Shown: positions 20,064-30,275, counted from the stretch's first letter. The stretch: DNA of 64,000 bases from an uncultured Rhodospira sp. (GCF_937138205.1 NZ_CAKZOT010000045.1:1-64000); one strand, 5' to 3'. A program made the numbers and translations. Notes: generated from the sequence alone by a model not told the origin.

Positions 20064-20821
20064 GACGCGCCCGCCCCCAGCAGCCGGCGCGCCGTCTCCA
20101 GATCCTGGGGCGTGTCCACGCCCAAGGGCACCGTGTCCACCAGAACGGCGTCGATGCGCATCCCCGCCTCGAGCGCGCGCAACTGCTCCAGGCGCTCGCG
20201 GCGTTCCAGCACCGTGGGCGGCTGGGCCACGAATCGGGCCAGGGCGGCGCGGCGATAGGCATACAGGCCGATGTGATGGTAGTGCGGCCCCTCGCCCCAG
20301 GGCACCGGCAGGCGGCTGAAGTACAGGGCGCGACCGACGCGCCGGCCGGGGCCGAGGCCGACGGCAGCCTTGACCACGCCCGGGTCGGCGATCTCGGCGG
20401 GATCGGTGATGCGCGCCACCGGGGTGGCGATGTCCACCGCCGGATCGGCCATGGGTGCCAGCACATCGCGCAGCAGCACCGGATCCAGGGTCGGCAGGTC
20501 GGCCTGAAGGTTGATGATCAGATCATGCCGGCCGTCCGGGTCGGCGGACTGAACGGCCGCCCACACCCGATCCGATCCCGAGGGCAGGTCCGGGTCCGTC
20601 ATAACCGTCCGGGCGCCGGCGCGGCTGGCGGCGCGGGCCACCTCTTCCTCGCAGCAGGCGACGACCACGGGACCGACGTGGGCGTCCAGGGCGCGCGCGA
20701 CCACGTGGGCGATCATCGGCTCCCCCGCGATGTCGGCCATCGGCTTGCCCGGCAGGCGGGTGGAGGCCATGCGGGCGGGCAGGACGATCAGGGGCGGGGC
20801 GGAGCGCGTTCTGGGGGCCAA
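20060..20821 (-). CDS. kdsB: 3-deoxy-manno-octulosonate cytidylyltransferase
   Basis: The enzyme activates Kdo with CTP to give CMP-Kdo for lipopolysaccharide core synthesis. The nucleotide-binding opening PARMASTRLPGKPMADI is clear, as are later segments SGSDRVWAA and NLQADLPTLDP (usually NVQGDEP in this family) and HHIGLYAYRRAAL. I chose the TTG at 20821 because it gives 253 residues, near the usual 248, and is preceded by an AAAAGAGG-like site. Longer starts at ATG codons upstream are possible but would run into the sequence opposite the riboswitch side. The gene is coupled to the following aldo/keto reductase. Confidence 0.82.
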   Translation of the reverse strand: MAPRTRSAPPLIVLPARMASTRLPGKPMADIAGEPMIAHVVARALDAHVGPVVVACCEEEVARAASRAGARTVMTDPDLPSGSDRVWAAVQSADPDGRHDLIINLQADLPTLDPVLLRDVLAPMADPAVDIATPVARITDPAEIADPGVVKAAVGLGPGRRVGRALYFSRLPVPWGEGPHYHHIGLYAYRRAALARFVAQPPTVLERRERLEQLRALEAGMRIDAVLVDTVPLGVDTPQDLETARRLLGAGAS

Positions 20822-20978
20822 GGCGGCCTCTTTTCTGCAGGGGAGGACCGGTGGAAATCCGGGCCAATGCCGCCCTTGTTGCACACACCGCGCCCGCTGG
20901 GAAGGACGGTGGTCGGCCATTGCCCGGTTGACCTTGCCCCGCGCATGTCTATTCTTTGCGGTCGAACCCGGATCGACC

Positions 20979-21203
20979 GCGTGGGAGAGACCGGCCCGTT
21001 GTCCCCAGTGGCGGACACGGCGGCCGGCGCCGAAGGAGCAACCGCCCCCGGAAACTCTCAGGCAAAAGGACCGCGCGGTCGCGGGGCCTCTGGAAAGCGG
21101 GCGGGCGCCATGAGCGCGCGCCTCACCGAAGATGAAAGCCGTCGCCCCCAGGGCATCCCATGGCGTGGCGGTCAATCTTTCAGGTTCCGAGACAGAGGGG
21201 GGC
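20979..21203 (+). promoter_or_regulatory. Tandem glycine riboswitch upstream of gcvT
   Basis: Two glycine aptamers follow one another. The first (about 20981-21097) shows GTGGGAGAGACCGG, GCCGAAGGAGCAA, AACTCTCAGGCAAAAGGACC and CTCTGGAAAGCG. The second (about 21108-21203) has CTCACCGAAGATGAAAGCC, AATCTTTCAGGTTCCGAGACAGAGGGG. These are the conserved cores of the gcvT element. Glycine binding should turn on the glycine cleavage genes beginning 115 bases downstream. The expression platform lies in 21204-21318 and I cannot model it by eye. Confidence 0.93.
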
Positions 21204-21318
21204 AGCACCATCGCCGGTGTCCGCGCGGGGAGTCGCGGTGGATCGGGCGGTGGCCGAGGCCCCTCGGGTCGTCCCCGCCCGCGCGCGAGGGAGGCCCCCA
21301 GATCAAGGAACCCGCGCC

Positions 21319-22437
21319 ATGGCCGAGTCCCCCTCTGCCGAGACGCCGCTGCGCACCGTGCCGTTGGACGCCCTGCACCGCGAACTGGGCGCGCGCATGG
21401 TGCCCTTCGCCGGCTATGCCATGCCGGTGCAGTATCCCGCCGGCGTGCTGGCCGAGCACACCCACACCCGCGCCAAGGCCGGTCTGTTCGACGTCTCGCA
21501 TATGGGGCAGGTGCGGCTGACCGGCGCCGACCCGGCGGCGGCGCTGGAACGGTTGGTGCCGGGCGCCATCCGCGCCCTGAAGCCGGGACGGCAGCGCTAC
21601 ACCCTGTTCACCAACGACGCCGGCGGCATCCTTGATGATCTGATGGTGGCCAACGCCGGCGACCATCTATTCGCGGTGCTCAACGCTGCCCGCAAGGAGG
21701 CCGACGTCGACCACCTGCGCACGCACCTGCCGGAGGTCGAGGTCACCGTGCTGGAGGATCACGCCCTTTTGGCGCTGCAGGGTCCGGCGGCGGCCGGTGT
21801 GCTGGCCGCGCTGGCGCCCGAGGTGGCCGACATGCGCTTCATGGACGCCCGCGCGGTCGAGCTGATGGGGGCGCCGTGCTTCGTCACCCGCTCCGGCTAT
21901 ACCGGCGAGGACGGCTATGAGATCAGCGTTCCGGCCGAGGCCGCCGAGCGGCTGGCCCGCACTCTGCTGGAGCACGAAGACGTGGCCCCGGCCGGGCTGG
22001 GGGCGCGCGATTCGTTGCGCCTGGAGGCCGGCTTGTGCTTGTACGGGTCGGACATCACCGAAAGCACCTCGCCCATCGAGGCCGATCTGGCCTGGACCAT
22101 CGGCAAGACACGACGCGAGGCCGGCGACTTCCCCGGCGCCCGAACCATCCTGGAGCAGCTTCGGGGCGGTCCGCCCAGCCGCCGGGTGGGCCTGCGCCCC
22201 GAGGGGCGCGCGCCGGCCCGCGCCGGCACCGAGGTGATCGACGCCGACGGGACCGCCGTGGGGATGGTCACCAGCGGCGGCTACGGCCCCACGGTCGGTG
22301 GGCCGGTCGCCATGGGGTATGTGCCGCCCTGGCTGGCGAAGCCGGGCACCCGCGTTGCCTTGCGGGTGCGGGGCAAGGACCTGCCCGCCCAGGTCGTGGC
22401 GCTGCCGTTCACGCCGCCGCGCCAATTCAGGGGCTAG
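21319..22437 (+). CDS. gcvT: Glycine cleavage system T protein (aminomethyltransferase)
   Basis: The 372-residue enzyme releases ammonia from the aminomethyl-lipoyl arm of GcvH and transfers the methylene group to tetrahydrofolate. Visible family segments are MVPFAGYAMPVQY, AGLFDVSHMGQ, the folate-site region RSGYTGEDGYE, and ARDSLRLEAGLCLYG. The ATG at 21319 lies about 115 bases after the riboswitch. It is the first gene of gcvT-gcvH-gcvPA-gcvPB. The length matches the family. Confidence 0.95.
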   Translation: MAESPSAETPLRTVPLDALHRELGARMVPFAGYAMPVQYPAGVLAEHTHTRAKAGLFDVSHMGQVRLTGADPAAALERLVPGAIRALKPGRQRYTLFTNDAGGILDDLMVANAGDHLFAVLNAARKEADVDHLRTHLPEVEVTVLEDHALLALQGPAAAGVLAALAPEVADMRFMDARAVELMGAPCFVTRSGYTGEDGYEISVPAEAAERLARTLLEHEDVAPAGLGARDSLRLEAGLCLYGSDITESTSPIEADLAWTIGKTRREAGDFPGARTILEQLRGGPPSRRVGLRPEGRAPARAGTEVIDADGTAVGMVTSGGYGPTVGGPVAMGYVPPWLAKPGTRVALRVRGKDLPAQVVALPFTPPRQFRG

Positions 22438-22529
22438 TTGCAGGGGGAGGCGCGGCGTGACTCGCCGCGCTCACGCCACACCATCCCGTCCATTCATTCC
22501 ATCGTGCTGATTTTGGGGGACCATCCATC

Positions 22530-22907
22530 ATGACGACGCTCTACTACACCGAGGACCATGAATGGCTCGCCGTGAACGGCGAGACCGCCACCGTGGGCAT
22601 CACCGACTATGCCCAGAAGCAGCTGGGCGACATCGTCTTCGTCGAGGTGCCCGAGGAGGGCAAGACCCTGGCCAAGGGCGACGAGGCGGCGGTGATCGAA
22701 TCGGTCAAGGCCGCCAGCGAGGTCTATGCGCCCGCCTCCGGTACCGTCACCGAGGGCAACGAGGCCCTGGCCGACGCCCCGGGCACGGTCAACGACGACC
22801 CCATGGGCGACGGTTGGTTCTTCAAGATGACGCTGGAGGACACCGGCGAACTCGACGACCTGATGGACCAGGAGGCCTACGACGCCTTTGTGGCAGGGCT
22901 GGAGTAA
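22530..22907 (+). CDS. gcvH: Glycine cleavage system H protein
   Basis: This 125-residue lipoyl carrier shuttles the aminomethyl intermediate between the P, T and L proteins. The lipoylated lysine is K60 in IESVKAAS, and the opening [11 protein letters not shown] and the C-terminal DGWFFKM are typical. It lies 92 bases after gcvT and presumably shares the riboswitch-controlled transcript. Confidence 0.95.
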   Translation: MTTLYYTEDHEWLAVNGETATVGITDYAQKQLGDIVFVEVPEEGKTLAKGDEAAVIESVKAASEVYAPASGTVTEGNEALADAPGTVNDDPMGDGWFFKMTLEDTGELDDLMDQEAYDAFVAGLE

Positions 22908-23068
22908 CACCGGCGGCCTGTGAGCGCGACCCATGCGGACCGTTGTCGGGTGCGTTCGACCGCCTCCCCGGCGCCGGCCCAGCGGCGCCAAGACATCGAC
23001 GGACTGCGCTTCGCCGCCGGCTTTGGCGCGAGCCCGAGGGCCGGCCCGGCGCAAGACCCCACCGCGCC

Positions 23069-23090
23069 CCTCCCCATGTAATGGGGGAGG
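23069..23090. repeat. Short CCTCCCC palindrome in the gcvH-gcvPA gap
   Basis: CCTCCCCAT and ATGGGGGAGG flank a few bases and form a hairpin, followed by TCGCGAGGGGGGT. A similar palindrome is at 35258-35279 with similar flanking text, so this is a dispersed intergenic repeat. The 239-base gap 22908-23146 has no gene. Confidence 0.55.
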
Positions 23091-23146
23091 TCGCGAGGGG
23101 GGTCTGGTTTCTGTGTGCGAGTTGAACGACGCGAGGACCCCGCCCC

Positions 23147-24499
23147 ATGCGCTATTTGCCCCTGACCGACGACGACCGCCGCGCCATGCTGGCGCGCATC
23201 GGCGCCGCGTCGATGGACGACCTGTTCCGCGATGTTCCGGCCGAGGCCCTGACCGGCGTCCGCTTTGACGACCTGCCCGATCACGCCACCGAAATGGCGG
23301 TGGAGCGTGACCTGGCGGCCCTGGCGGCGCGCAACAGCCCGGCCGGCGCGGGACCGTGCTTCCTGGGCGCCGGGGCCTATCGCCATCATGTGCCGGCGAC
23401 CGTGGACCATCTGATCCAGAGGGGCGAGTTCCTGACCGCCTATACGCCCTATCAGCCTGAGGTCAGCCAGGGCACGTTGCAGACCTTGTACGAGTTCCAG
23501 ACCCAGGTGGCGCTGATCACCGGCATGGAGGTGGCCAACGCCTCCATGTACGACGCCGCCACGGGAGTTGCCGAGGCGGCGGCCATGGCCAGCCGTGTCA
23601 CCCGGCGCAAGCGGGTGCTGGTGGCCGGCGGGGTGCATCCGCACTATGCCGACACCACCGCCAGCTTCCTGCGCTACACCGACATCGACGTCGAGGTGCT
23701 GGACCCCGACCCCATGGGCATCGCCGATCTGATCGGCCGCCTGAACGAGGGGCTGGCCTGCCTGGTGGTGCAGAACCCGGACTTTTTTGGCCGCTTGTCC
23801 GATCTGTCGGCGCTGGCCCAGGCCTGCCACGCCGAGGGCGTGCTGCTGGTGGTGGCCGTGGCCGAGCCGGTGTCGCTGGGCCTGGTCACGCCGCCGGGCG
23901 CGATGGGCGCCGATATCGTCGTCGCCGAGGGCCACGCCCTCGGCAGCCCGCTGAACTTCGGCGGCCCGGGCGTCGGCCTGTTCGCGAGCCGCAAGAAGTT
24001 CGTGCGCCACATGCCGGGCCGGCTGGCCGGGGAGACGGTGGACGAGGACGGCCGGCGCGGCTGGGTGCTGACCCTGTCCACCCGCGAGCAGCATATCCGG
24101 CGCGAGAAGGCGACCTCGAACATCTGCACCAACAGCGGCCTGGTGGCGCTGGCCTGGACCATCCACATGACACTGCTGGGCGAGGCCGGCTTCACGCGGC
24201 TGGCGCGCCTGAACCACATGAAGGCGGTCGAGCTGGTCGGGCTGCTGGAGACGGTCCCGGGCCTGACGGTGGTCACACCCACGTTCTTCAACGAGGTGCT
24301 GGTGCGCCTGCCCGGGCAGGACGCGGCCGGCATTGTCGACGCATTGGCGGAACGGGGCATCCTGGCCGGGGTGCCGCTGTCGCGCTTCTGGCCCACCTAT
24401 CCCGAACTGGCGGACGGCCTGCTGGTCTGCGCCACGGAGACGACCGAGCGGGACGACATGGAGGCGCTGGCGCGCGCCCTGACGGAGGTTCTGGCATGA
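23147..24499 (+). CDS. gcvPA: Glycine dehydrogenase (decarboxylating) subunit 1
   Basis: This 450-residue alpha subunit of the two-part P protein decarboxylates glycine, together with GcvPB, in the PLP-dependent first step. The N-terminal text [15 protein letters not shown] and the segments [15 protein letters not shown] and [16 protein letters not shown] are characteristic. The active-site lysine is carried by the other subunit, as expected. Its stop overlaps the gcvPB start by four bases. Confidence 0.95.
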   Translation: MRYLPLTDDDRRAMLARIGAASMDDLFRDVPAEALTGVRFDDLPDHATEMAVERDLAALAARNSPAGAGPCFLGAGAYRHHVPATVDHLIQRGEFLTAYTPYQPEVSQGTLQTLYEFQTQVALITGMEVANASMYDAATGVAEAAAMASRVTRRKRVLVAGGVHPHYADTTASFLRYTDIDVEVLDPDPMGIADLIGRLNEGLACLVVQNPDFFGRLSDLSALAQACHAEGVLLVVAVAEPVSLGLVTPPGAMGADIVVAEGHALGSPLNFGGPGVGLFASRKKFVRHMPGRLAGETVDEDGRRGWVLTLSTREQHIRREKATSNICTNSGLVALAWTIHMTLLGEAGFTRLARLNHMKAVELVGLLETVPGLTVVTPTFFNEVLVRLPGQDAAGIVDALAERGILAGVPLSRFWPTYPELADGLLVCATETTERDDMEALARALTEVLA

Positions 24500-26013
24500 C
24501 CGATCGCGGCACCCCCACCCTGACCGGCAACCGCGGCCTGCGCATTGAGGAACCGCTGATCTTCGAGCAGGGCCACCCCGGCAAGACCGGCGTCGACCTG
24601 CCGGAGCCACCCGATATGCCGGACCGCCTGGGCGGGTTGGCGCGCACGGGACCGATCGGCCTGCCCGGCCTGAGCGAGCCCGAGGTGGTGCGCCACTACA
24701 CGCGCCTGTCGCAGAAGAATTACGCCATCGATGCCGGGTTCTATCCGCTCGGCTCGTGCACCATGAAGCACAACCCGCGCCTGAACGAACGCATGGCGCG
24801 GCTGCCCGGGTTCGCCGATCTGCACCCGTTCCAGCCGGAGTCGACCGTGCAGGGGGCGCTGGCGGTCATGCACCGGCTGTCGGACTGGCTGCTCGGCCTG
24901 ACCGGGATGCAGGCGGTGGCGCTGTCGCCCGCCGCCGGCGCGCACGGCGAACTGTGCGGGATGCAGGCCATCCGCGCGGCCCTGGACGCGCGCGGCGCGG
25001 GCGAGCGGCGGATCGTGCTGGTGCCGGATTCGGCGCACGGCACCAACCCGGCGACGGCGGCGCTGTGCGGCTTCAAGGTGCGCGGCGTGCCGGGGGACGC
25101 GCGCGGGCGGGTCGATCTGGACGCCTTCCGAGAGGCGCTGGACGACGGTGTTGCCGGGGTGATGCTGACCAACCCCAACACCTGCGGCCTGTTCGAAAAC
25201 GACATCATGGACTTGGCGACGGCGGTGCACGAGGCCGGCGCGTACTTCTATTTGGACGGCGCCAACTTCAACGCCATCGTCGGCCGAGTGAAGATCGCCG
25301 ACCTGGGCGTCGATGCCATGCACATCAACCTGCACAAGACGTTCTCGACGCCGCACGGCGGCGGCGGCCCGGGCGCCGGGCCGACCGTGCTGAGCGCCGC
25401 TTTGGCGCCGTTCGCGCCACTGCCGCACGTGGTCGCCGACGGCGCCGGCTATCGGCTGATCGAGCACGTCGAGGGCGAAATGCAGCCGTTCGGTCGCATG
25501 AAGGGCTTCCATGGCCAGTTCGGCGTGTTCGTGCGCGCCCTGTCCTATGTGATGAGCATGGGCGCGGACGGGCTGCGCCAGGCGTCGGGCGATGCGGTGC
25601 TGAACGCCAACTACCTGCTGGCGCGCCTGGGCGAGACGCTGACGCCGTCGTTCGCGGGGCCTTGTATGCACGAGGCCCTGTTCGACGACCGCTTCCTGAA
25701 GGGCTCCGGCGTGTCCACGCTCGACTTCGCCAAGGCGATGATCGACGAGGGCTTCCACCCGATGACCATGTACTTCCCGCTGGTGGTGCATGGGGCCATG
25801 CTGATGGAGCCGACCGAGACCGAAAGCCGGGACAGCCTGGACGCCTTCTGCGACGCCGTGCTGGCGCTGGCGGACCGGGCGCGGTCCGGCGATGCCGCGT
25901 TCTTCACCGAGGCGCCCCGCCACACGCCGCGCCGCCGCCTGGACGAGACGCGGGCGGCGCGCCAGCCGGTGCTGCGCTGGGAACCACCGGAGCCGGCCAA
26001 GGCGGCGGAGTGA
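24496..26013 (+). CDS. gcvPB: Glycine dehydrogenase (decarboxylating) subunit 2
   Basis: This 505-residue beta subunit of the P protein carries PLP on K281 in [16 protein letters not shown]. Segments such as [14 protein letters not shown] and [14 protein letters not shown] are diagnostic. With GcvPA it transfers the aminomethyl group of glycine to the lipoyl arm of GcvH and releases CO2. It starts at an ATG overlapping gcvPA (ATGA). Splitting of P into two proteins is common in bacteria outside the enterics. It ends the operon. Confidence 0.95.
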   Translation: MTDRGTPTLTGNRGLRIEEPLIFEQGHPGKTGVDLPEPPDMPDRLGGLARTGPIGLPGLSEPEVVRHYTRLSQKNYAIDAGFYPLGSCTMKHNPRLNERMARLPGFADLHPFQPESTVQGALAVMHRLSDWLLGLTGMQAVALSPAAGAHGELCGMQAIRAALDARGAGERRIVLVPDSAHGTNPATAALCGFKVRGVPGDARGRVDLDAFREALDDGVAGVMLTNPNTCGLFENDIMDLATAVHEAGAYFYLDGANFNAIVGRVKIADLGVDAMHINLHKTFSTPHGGGGPGAGPTVLSAALAPFAPLPHVVADGAGYRLIEHVEGEMQPFGRMKGFHGQFGVFVRALSYVMSMGADGLRQASGDAVLNANYLLARLGETLTPSFAGPCMHEALFDDRFLKGSGVSTLDFAKAMIDEGFHPMTMYFPLVVHGAMLMEPTETESRDSLDAFCDAVLALADRARSGDAAFFTEAPRHTPRRRLDETRAARQPVLRWEPPEPAKAAE

Positions 26014-26118
26014 TCCTGCCCGTAGGACCCGCTGGCAAGTCCGGGCATGATGTGGTGTGGCCGCCGGAAGGACGGTCCGGTCCGGTCGTCGTCCCACAGA
26101 CCATTTGGGAGGCTCGCT

Positions 26119-26715
26119 ATGCCGAGACGGTTTCGACGCACCTTTCTCGTCTGCACGGCCCTGGCTTTGTGCATCGGCTCGGCGCCGGCCGGGGCGCAAC
26201 AGGTCGAGGACCCGCGCACCGTGGTCACGCTGCCCGCACCCGTCGCCGAGGCGTTCCGGGCCGAGATGCACGGCCACATGCGTTCGCTGGACGATGTCCT
26301 GTACGAACTGGCGGACGGCAACTACGAGGCGGCCGCCAACATCGCCGACATCCATTGGGACTTCGGCCATCGCGTCTGGGAGGCGCTGGAGGAGCAGGGC
26401 CTCAGCCCTGATGAGATCGCCCAGCGCAAGGCCGAGATGCGCGCGGCCATGGAGGCGGCCGGAATGCCCATGGGCCAGGGCATGGGCATGGGACAGGGCC
26501 GGGGCATGGGCTTCGGCCGGTTCATGCCGGACGCCTTCCGCACCATGGGCCAGGGCTTCCACGCGGCCGGTCAGCGGTTCGCGAAACAGGCGCGGGCCAT
26601 GGGCGACAGCCCCGACGCCGCAGCCGTCACGGCGCTGCTGTCCAACCTGCAAGAGGTCACGGGATACTGCCGCGCCTGTCACGATACGTTCCGCATCGTG
26701 GCCGAGGCGGAGTAG
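26119..26715 (+). CDS. Cytochrome c'-like periplasmic heme protein with a Met/Gly-rich insert
   Basis: The 198-residue protein has a signal peptide (1 to about 27, ending AGA) and a single heme c motif CRACH at 184-188, right at the C-terminus as in class II cytochromes c'. The preceding sequence is helical. Between helices, residues about 115-137 are rich in Met and Gly (MPMGQGMGMGQGRGMG), a feature not normal for cytochrome c'. Such proteins bind NO or CO or carry electrons. The insert could bind soft metals such as copper, but that is inference. GGGAGG precedes the ATG at 26119. It lies alone after the gcv operon. Confidence 0.7.
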   Translation: MPRRFRRTFLVCTALALCIGSAPAGAQQVEDPRTVVTLPAPVAEAFRAEMHGHMRSLDDVLYELADGNYEAAANIADIHWDFGHRVWEALEEQGLSPDEIAQRKAEMRAAMEAAGMPMGQGMGMGQGRGMGFGRFMPDAFRTMGQGFHAAGQRFAKQARAMGDSPDAAAVTALLSNLQEVTGYCRACHDTFRIVAEAE

Positions 26716-26881
26716 GGCTGTCTGCCGGACACGCGACGCCAGCTTGAACGAATAATCGAGCCGGCGCACATGGTGCCGCGCGCCCTGAAGAGGCGCTGCG
26801 GCGAGAAAAACAAAGACTCATTGCGACCGGTCCGTCGCTGCGATCACGAAGCCGATCAGTCAATGCTATTGTCGGCCTGTA

Positions 26882-27511
26882 TCAGGTAGGTTGCCCCAAG
26901 TCCATCCACTGGCACATTGCCTCCAGCAGTTCTCGCACCGGAGCATCACGGATGTCGTCCTCGGAGAACCCAAGCGCCATCTGCTGTTTCCAGTGCCACT
27001 CCTGAAAATCCTCGTATGCGCCGAGGATCCGTTCGGCACCGGGCGCGGTGGTTCCCGCTTCGCTGACAAGCCAGTTCCGAACCTTGCGAACCGCCACGCC
27101 ATACTGCCCCTGGTGCGCCTGAATATCACATCCAGCCAAGTCGGAGATGGCCGCCTGATAGCGGTATTTCTGCTCCTCAAGGATCAAAAAGCGTTTCATG
27201 CCTCGTCCGTTGCCGCAATAAAGGCGACAGCCATAGTCCAGGCCCAGTTCGAAGGGCATGTTCAGGCGATAATGTTCGCCAACGCTTGCGGCTTGACAGC
27301 GGCTCAGGTCGTGGATGGAAAACCGGGATGTTTCAATCAAGCCCAGAATCTTGGCGAGACGCATCTCGCCCGAGTCCGAGCGTTCCGTCGCCAGTCTGGG
27401 AACGTAGCCCAGGTACGTCACGCAGAACAGTATGGCCCGCAAAAGGGGCGCGTAGGCGTCATCAAAAGGCGCATTAATGAAAACACAGTGGTCGAAGGAT
27501 GGCCCCGCCAC
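26882..27511 (-). CDS. TIR/nucleoside-deoxyribosyltransferase-like protein of unknown function
   Basis: The 209-residue protein starts at a GTG (27511) only three bases after the DUF2188 gene. The opening CVFINAPFDDAYAPLL and the later ERSDSGEMRLAKILGLIETS followed by SIHDLSR look like a flavodoxin-type sheet with an acidic helix. This pattern is shared by TIR and nucleoside deoxyribosyltransferase-like domains found in many uncharacterised bacterial proteins. The C-terminal half contains ISDLAGCDIQAHQ and ends in a helical region. If TIR-like, it could act on NAD or a nucleotide. The codon usage looks less GC-biased than neighbours. I cannot assign a function. Confidence 0.55.
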   Translation of the reverse strand: MAGPSFDHCVFINAPFDDAYAPLLRAILFCVTYLGYVPRLATERSDSGEMRLAKILGLIETSRFSIHDLSRCQAASVGEHYRLNMPFELGLDYGCRLYCGNGRGMKRFLILEEQKYRYQAAISDLAGCDIQAHQGQYGVAVRKVRNWLVSEAGTTAPGAERILGAYEDFQEWHWKQQMALGFSEDDIRDAPVRELLEAMCQWMDLGQPT

Positions 27512-27514
27512 CGG

Positions 27515-27739
27515 TCAACCCTTGCGCGCGGATGCGTCTCCGTTGAACGAGAGTCGCTCCCGGATCAGGCCGTCCGTACCATGGATGTAAAGCTCGCTTT
27601 TGTCGCGCCGCGCCAGTTCCCGGCCCCGTTCGACGGCTTGTTCACGGGTGTCGAACAGCTTGGAGGCCCGCGCCGCGCCGGTGCGCCGAACGCTCCACTT
27701 GCTACCCCTCGGCGCCACATGATGGGCTTTCGCCGTCAT
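27515..27739 (-). CDS. DUF2188 domain protein
   Basis: The 74-residue protein matches the small DUF2188 fold: a strand-rich N-terminus with HHVAPRGSKWSVRR, then a helix in REQAVERGRELAR, then ELYIHGTDGLIRER. DUF2188 proteins often occur beside other genes of unknown role. It precedes the TIR-like gene with a three-base gap, so they are surely one transcript. A promoter is visible at 27780-27808. The role is unknown; a partner or inhibitor of the TIR-like protein is only a possibility. Confidence 0.7.
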   Translation of the reverse strand: MTAKAHHVAPRGSKWSVRRTGAARASKLFDTREQAVERGRELARRDKSELYIHGTDGLIRERLSFNGDASARKG

Positions 27740-27779
27740 TCTCCACGACCTTTCCTGATCACATCGCGTTTGCCTCGCG

Positions 27780-27808
27780 AGTATAGCCGAAGGACGGGCG
27801 GGCGCCAA
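27780..27808 (-). promoter_or_regulatory. Sigma70-like promoter for the DUF2188/TIR-like pair
   Basis: On the minus strand TTGGCG (27808-27803) and TATACT (27785-27780) are separated by 17 bases. The -10 lies about 40 bases upstream of the DUF2188 ATG, with AGGAAAGG and GTGGAG between. Confidence 0.5.
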
Positions 27809-27861
27809 TGGGGGGCACAAATGCCGGCAGCCTGTTGCGCAAATCTGGCTGCAACGCCCCC

Positions 27862-28923
27862 TCACCCCACTTCCGCCAACTTCGCCGCCTGATCCTCGGC
27901 GATCAGGGGGTCGATGACGTCGTCCAGGGCCTCGCCGGCGATCACCTTGTCGAGATTGTAGAGCGTCAGGTTGATGCGGTGGTCGGTCACCCGGCCCTGT
28001 GGGAAGTTGTAGGTGCGGATGCGTTCCGAGCGGTCGCCGGAGCCCACCTGGCTCTTGCGCGTATCGGCGCGTTCCTGGTCGGCGGCGCGGCGCTGTTCGT
28101 CGTACATCTTGGCCAGCAGCATCTTCATCGCCTTGTCGCGGTTCTTGTGCTGGCTCTTCTCCTCCTGGCAGGCGGCGACGATGCCCGTGGGGATGTGGGT
28201 GATGCGCACCGCCGAGTCGGTGGTGTTGACGTGCTGGCCGCCGGCGCCCTGGGAGCGGAAGGTGTCCACGCGCAGGTCCTTGTCCTCGACGTGGACGTCC
28301 ACGGCCTGGGCCTCCGGCAGCACGGCGACGGTGGCGGCGGAGGTGTGGATCCGCCCGCCGGCCTCGGTCACCGGGACGCGCTGCACCCGGTGCACGCCGC
28401 TTTCGTACTTCAGGCGGGCGAAGACGTTGCGGCCGGAGACGGTGGCGATGGCCTCCTTCAGGCCGCCGATGGGGGTGTCGGTGGCCTCCATGACCTCGAA
28501 GCGCCAGCCCTGTGACGCGGCGTAGCGCTCGTACATGCGGAACAGTTCGCCGGCGAACAGGGCGGCCTCGTCGCCGCCGGTGCCGGCGCGAACCTCCAGG
28601 ATGGCGTTGCGCTCGTCGGCCTCATCCTTCGGCAACAGCATGACCTTGACCGCGCGCTCGCGCTCCGGCACCTCTTCTCGCAAACGCCCGACCTCCTCCT
28701 CGGCCAGTTCGCGCATGTCCGGATCGCCGAGCATCGCCTCGGCGTCCTCCAGGTCGGCGCGCGCCTGCCGCAGGGCGGCGATGGCCTCGACCACCGGGGT
28801 CAGGTCGGAGAGTTCCTTGGACAGGCGGGGGATGTCCTGGGCGTCAAGGTCGGAGCCCGACAGCAGCGCCCCCAGTTCCTCGTGCCGCGACACCACGCGG
28901 CTCAGTTTCTCGTCCAGGCTCAT
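27862..28923 (-). CDS. prfA: Peptide chain release factor 1
   Basis: The 353-residue factor terminates translation at UAA and UAG. The RF1-specific codon-reading tripeptide PVT is at 184-186 and the catalytic GGQ at 228-230 in [17 protein letters not shown]. The ATG at 28923 overlaps the hemA stop by four bases. It is the last gene of hisS-hemA-prfA. In many alphaproteobacteria prmC, the methyltransferase for the GGQ glutamine, follows prfA; here it is replaced by the DUF2188/TIR-like pair. Confidence 0.96.
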   Translation of the reverse strand: MSLDEKLSRVVSRHEELGALLSGSDLDAQDIPRLSKELSDLTPVVEAIAALRQARADLEDAEAMLGDPDMRELAEEEVGRLREEVPERERAVKVMLLPKDEADERNAILEVRAGTGGDEAALFAGELFRMYERYAASQGWRFEVMEATDTPIGGLKEAIATVSGRNVFARLKYESGVHRVQRVPVTEAGGRIHTSAATVAVLPEAQAVDVHVEDKDLRVDTFRSQGAGGQHVNTTDSAVRITHIPTGIVAACQEEKSQHKNRDKAMKMLLAKMYDEQRRAADQERADTRKSQVGSGDRSERIRTYNFPQGRVTDHRINLTLYNLDKVIAGEALDDVIDPLIAEDQAAKLAEVG

Positions 28924-30275
28924 GTTGGGTCTTCGTTGTCTGTTGGATGATCGGGAATGGGGATGGCGCCCGGCGCCGCGGCACCGGACAGGCGGAACAG
29001 GCGGCGGGTGACGTTCTCCGCGTGGCGCAGGTTTTCCGGCGGGCCGGCGGTGAGGCGGCGCAGTTCCTCCGACGGGGTGTGCAACAGCCGGCCGATCAAC
29101 AAGCGCGTCGCCTTGGCGGCGTCGTCGCCGGCCTCGGCCAACACGCGGTTGCGCTCCTCCTCGAAGCGGGCGTGGAGTTGCGTGATCACCGGCGCCGCCG
29201 CCCGCTCCACCCGGCCTTGCTGGTACCGCCCCACCTCGTCGCGCACGATGCGCCACGCCGCCTCGGCCTCGGCCTCGCGATGCGCGCGGCCTTCCATGGC
29301 GATGCCTTCCAGGTCATCCAGATCATACAGGAAGGCGTTGTCCACCTTGTTCACCGCCGGCTCGACGTCGCCCGGCACGGCCACGTCGGCGATGAACACC
29401 GGCTTGCGCCGCCGTCTCTTGGCCGACTGCCGGGCGGCATCCTCGCCCAGGATGTGCTCGCGACCGCCGTAGCAGGAAATGACGATGTCGGCGGCCACCA
29501 GGTCGTCGATCAGCGCCTCGGCCGTGCTGACCTGCGCGTTCAGCCGGCGCGCGACCGCCTCGGCCCGGCTGCGGCGACGGCCGCGCACCACCAGGCGCTC
29601 CAGGCCGTGCGCCTGAAAGGACTCGGCCAGCAACTCGCCCATCTCGCCGGTGCCCAGCAGCAGGGCCGCGCAGCCGTCCAGATCGCCGTGCAGGTCGCGC
29701 GCCACCTGCACCGCCGCCGACGCCACCGACACCGGCCCCTCGGCGATGTGGGTTTCGGTGCGCACCCGCTTGGCGCAGGCGAAGGCGGATTGCAGCAGGC
29801 GTTCGAGTTCCGCCCCCACCATGCCGGCGGCGCGGGCGGTGGAGTACCCGGCCTTGACCTGACGCAGCACGTGCGGCTCGCCGATCACCTGGCTGTCGAG
29901 CGACGCGGCCACGGCGAAGCAGTGCCGGGCGGCGTCGGCGCCCCGATGCACGTAGCCCTGGTTCCGCAGCATGGACGGCGAGACCTCGCCATGCTCGGCC
30001 AGGGCGACCAGGGCGGCCTCGGCGGTGGCGTCGGCCACCTCCGACTGCGGGGCCTGGGCGATGATCTCGACCCGGTCGCAGGTGGACAGCACCACCGCCT
30101 GGGTCAGGCCGTTGGCGCGCAGGTGGCCCAGGAAGGCGGGGATGGCCTCGTCCTCCAGCGTCACCTGATCGCGCAGGGCCATGGAACTGGAATGGTGGTT
30201 CACGCCCACGATCACCAGGCTGCCCAGCGCCGCCTCCCCGGGGCCCTCGGGGCTGTCGCCCGGGGGCGTCGTCAC
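28920..30275 (-). CDS. hemA: Glutamyl-tRNA reductase
   Basis: The 451-residue enzyme reduces glutamyl-tRNA with NADPH to glutamate-1-semialdehyde, the first step of the C5 tetrapyrrole route. The catalytic cysteine is C66 in [11 protein letters not shown], and the NADPH domain has [13 protein letters not shown]-terminal dimerisation helix region is present. It starts at a GTG (30275) overlapping the hisS stop and overlaps prfA downstream. Most alphaproteobacteria make aminolevulinate with ALA synthase, but several Rhodospirillales-type lineages use this route, so no conflict arises. Confidence 0.93.
   Translation of the reverse strand: MTTPPGDSPEGPGEAALGSLVIVGVNHHSSSMALRDQVTLEDEAIPAFLGHLRANGLTQAVVLSTCDRVEIIAQAPQSEVADATAEAALVALAEHGEVSPSMLRNQGYVHRGADAARHCFAVAASLDSQVIGEPHVLRQVKAGYSTARAAGMVGAELERLLQSAFACAKRVRTETHIAEGPVSVASAAVQVARDLHGDLDGCAALLLGTGEMGELLAESFQAHGLERLVVRGRRRSRAEAVARRLNAQVSTAEALIDDLVAADIVISCYGGREHILGEDAARQSAKRRRRKPVFIADVAVPGDVEPAVNKVDNAFLYDLDDLEGIAMEGRAHREAEAEAAWRIVRDEVGRYQQGRVERAAAPVITQLHARFEEERNRVLAEAGDDAAKATRLLIGRLLHTPSEELRRLTAGPPENLRHAENVTRRLFRLSGAAAPGAIPIPDHPTDNEDPT

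Noticed and set aside
28920-30275. The hemA cysteine motif STCDR as a defect, since enterobacterial enzymes have STCNR
   Set aside because: The catalytic cysteine is present, and variation at the next residue is seen in other lineages, so I do not treat it as a loss.
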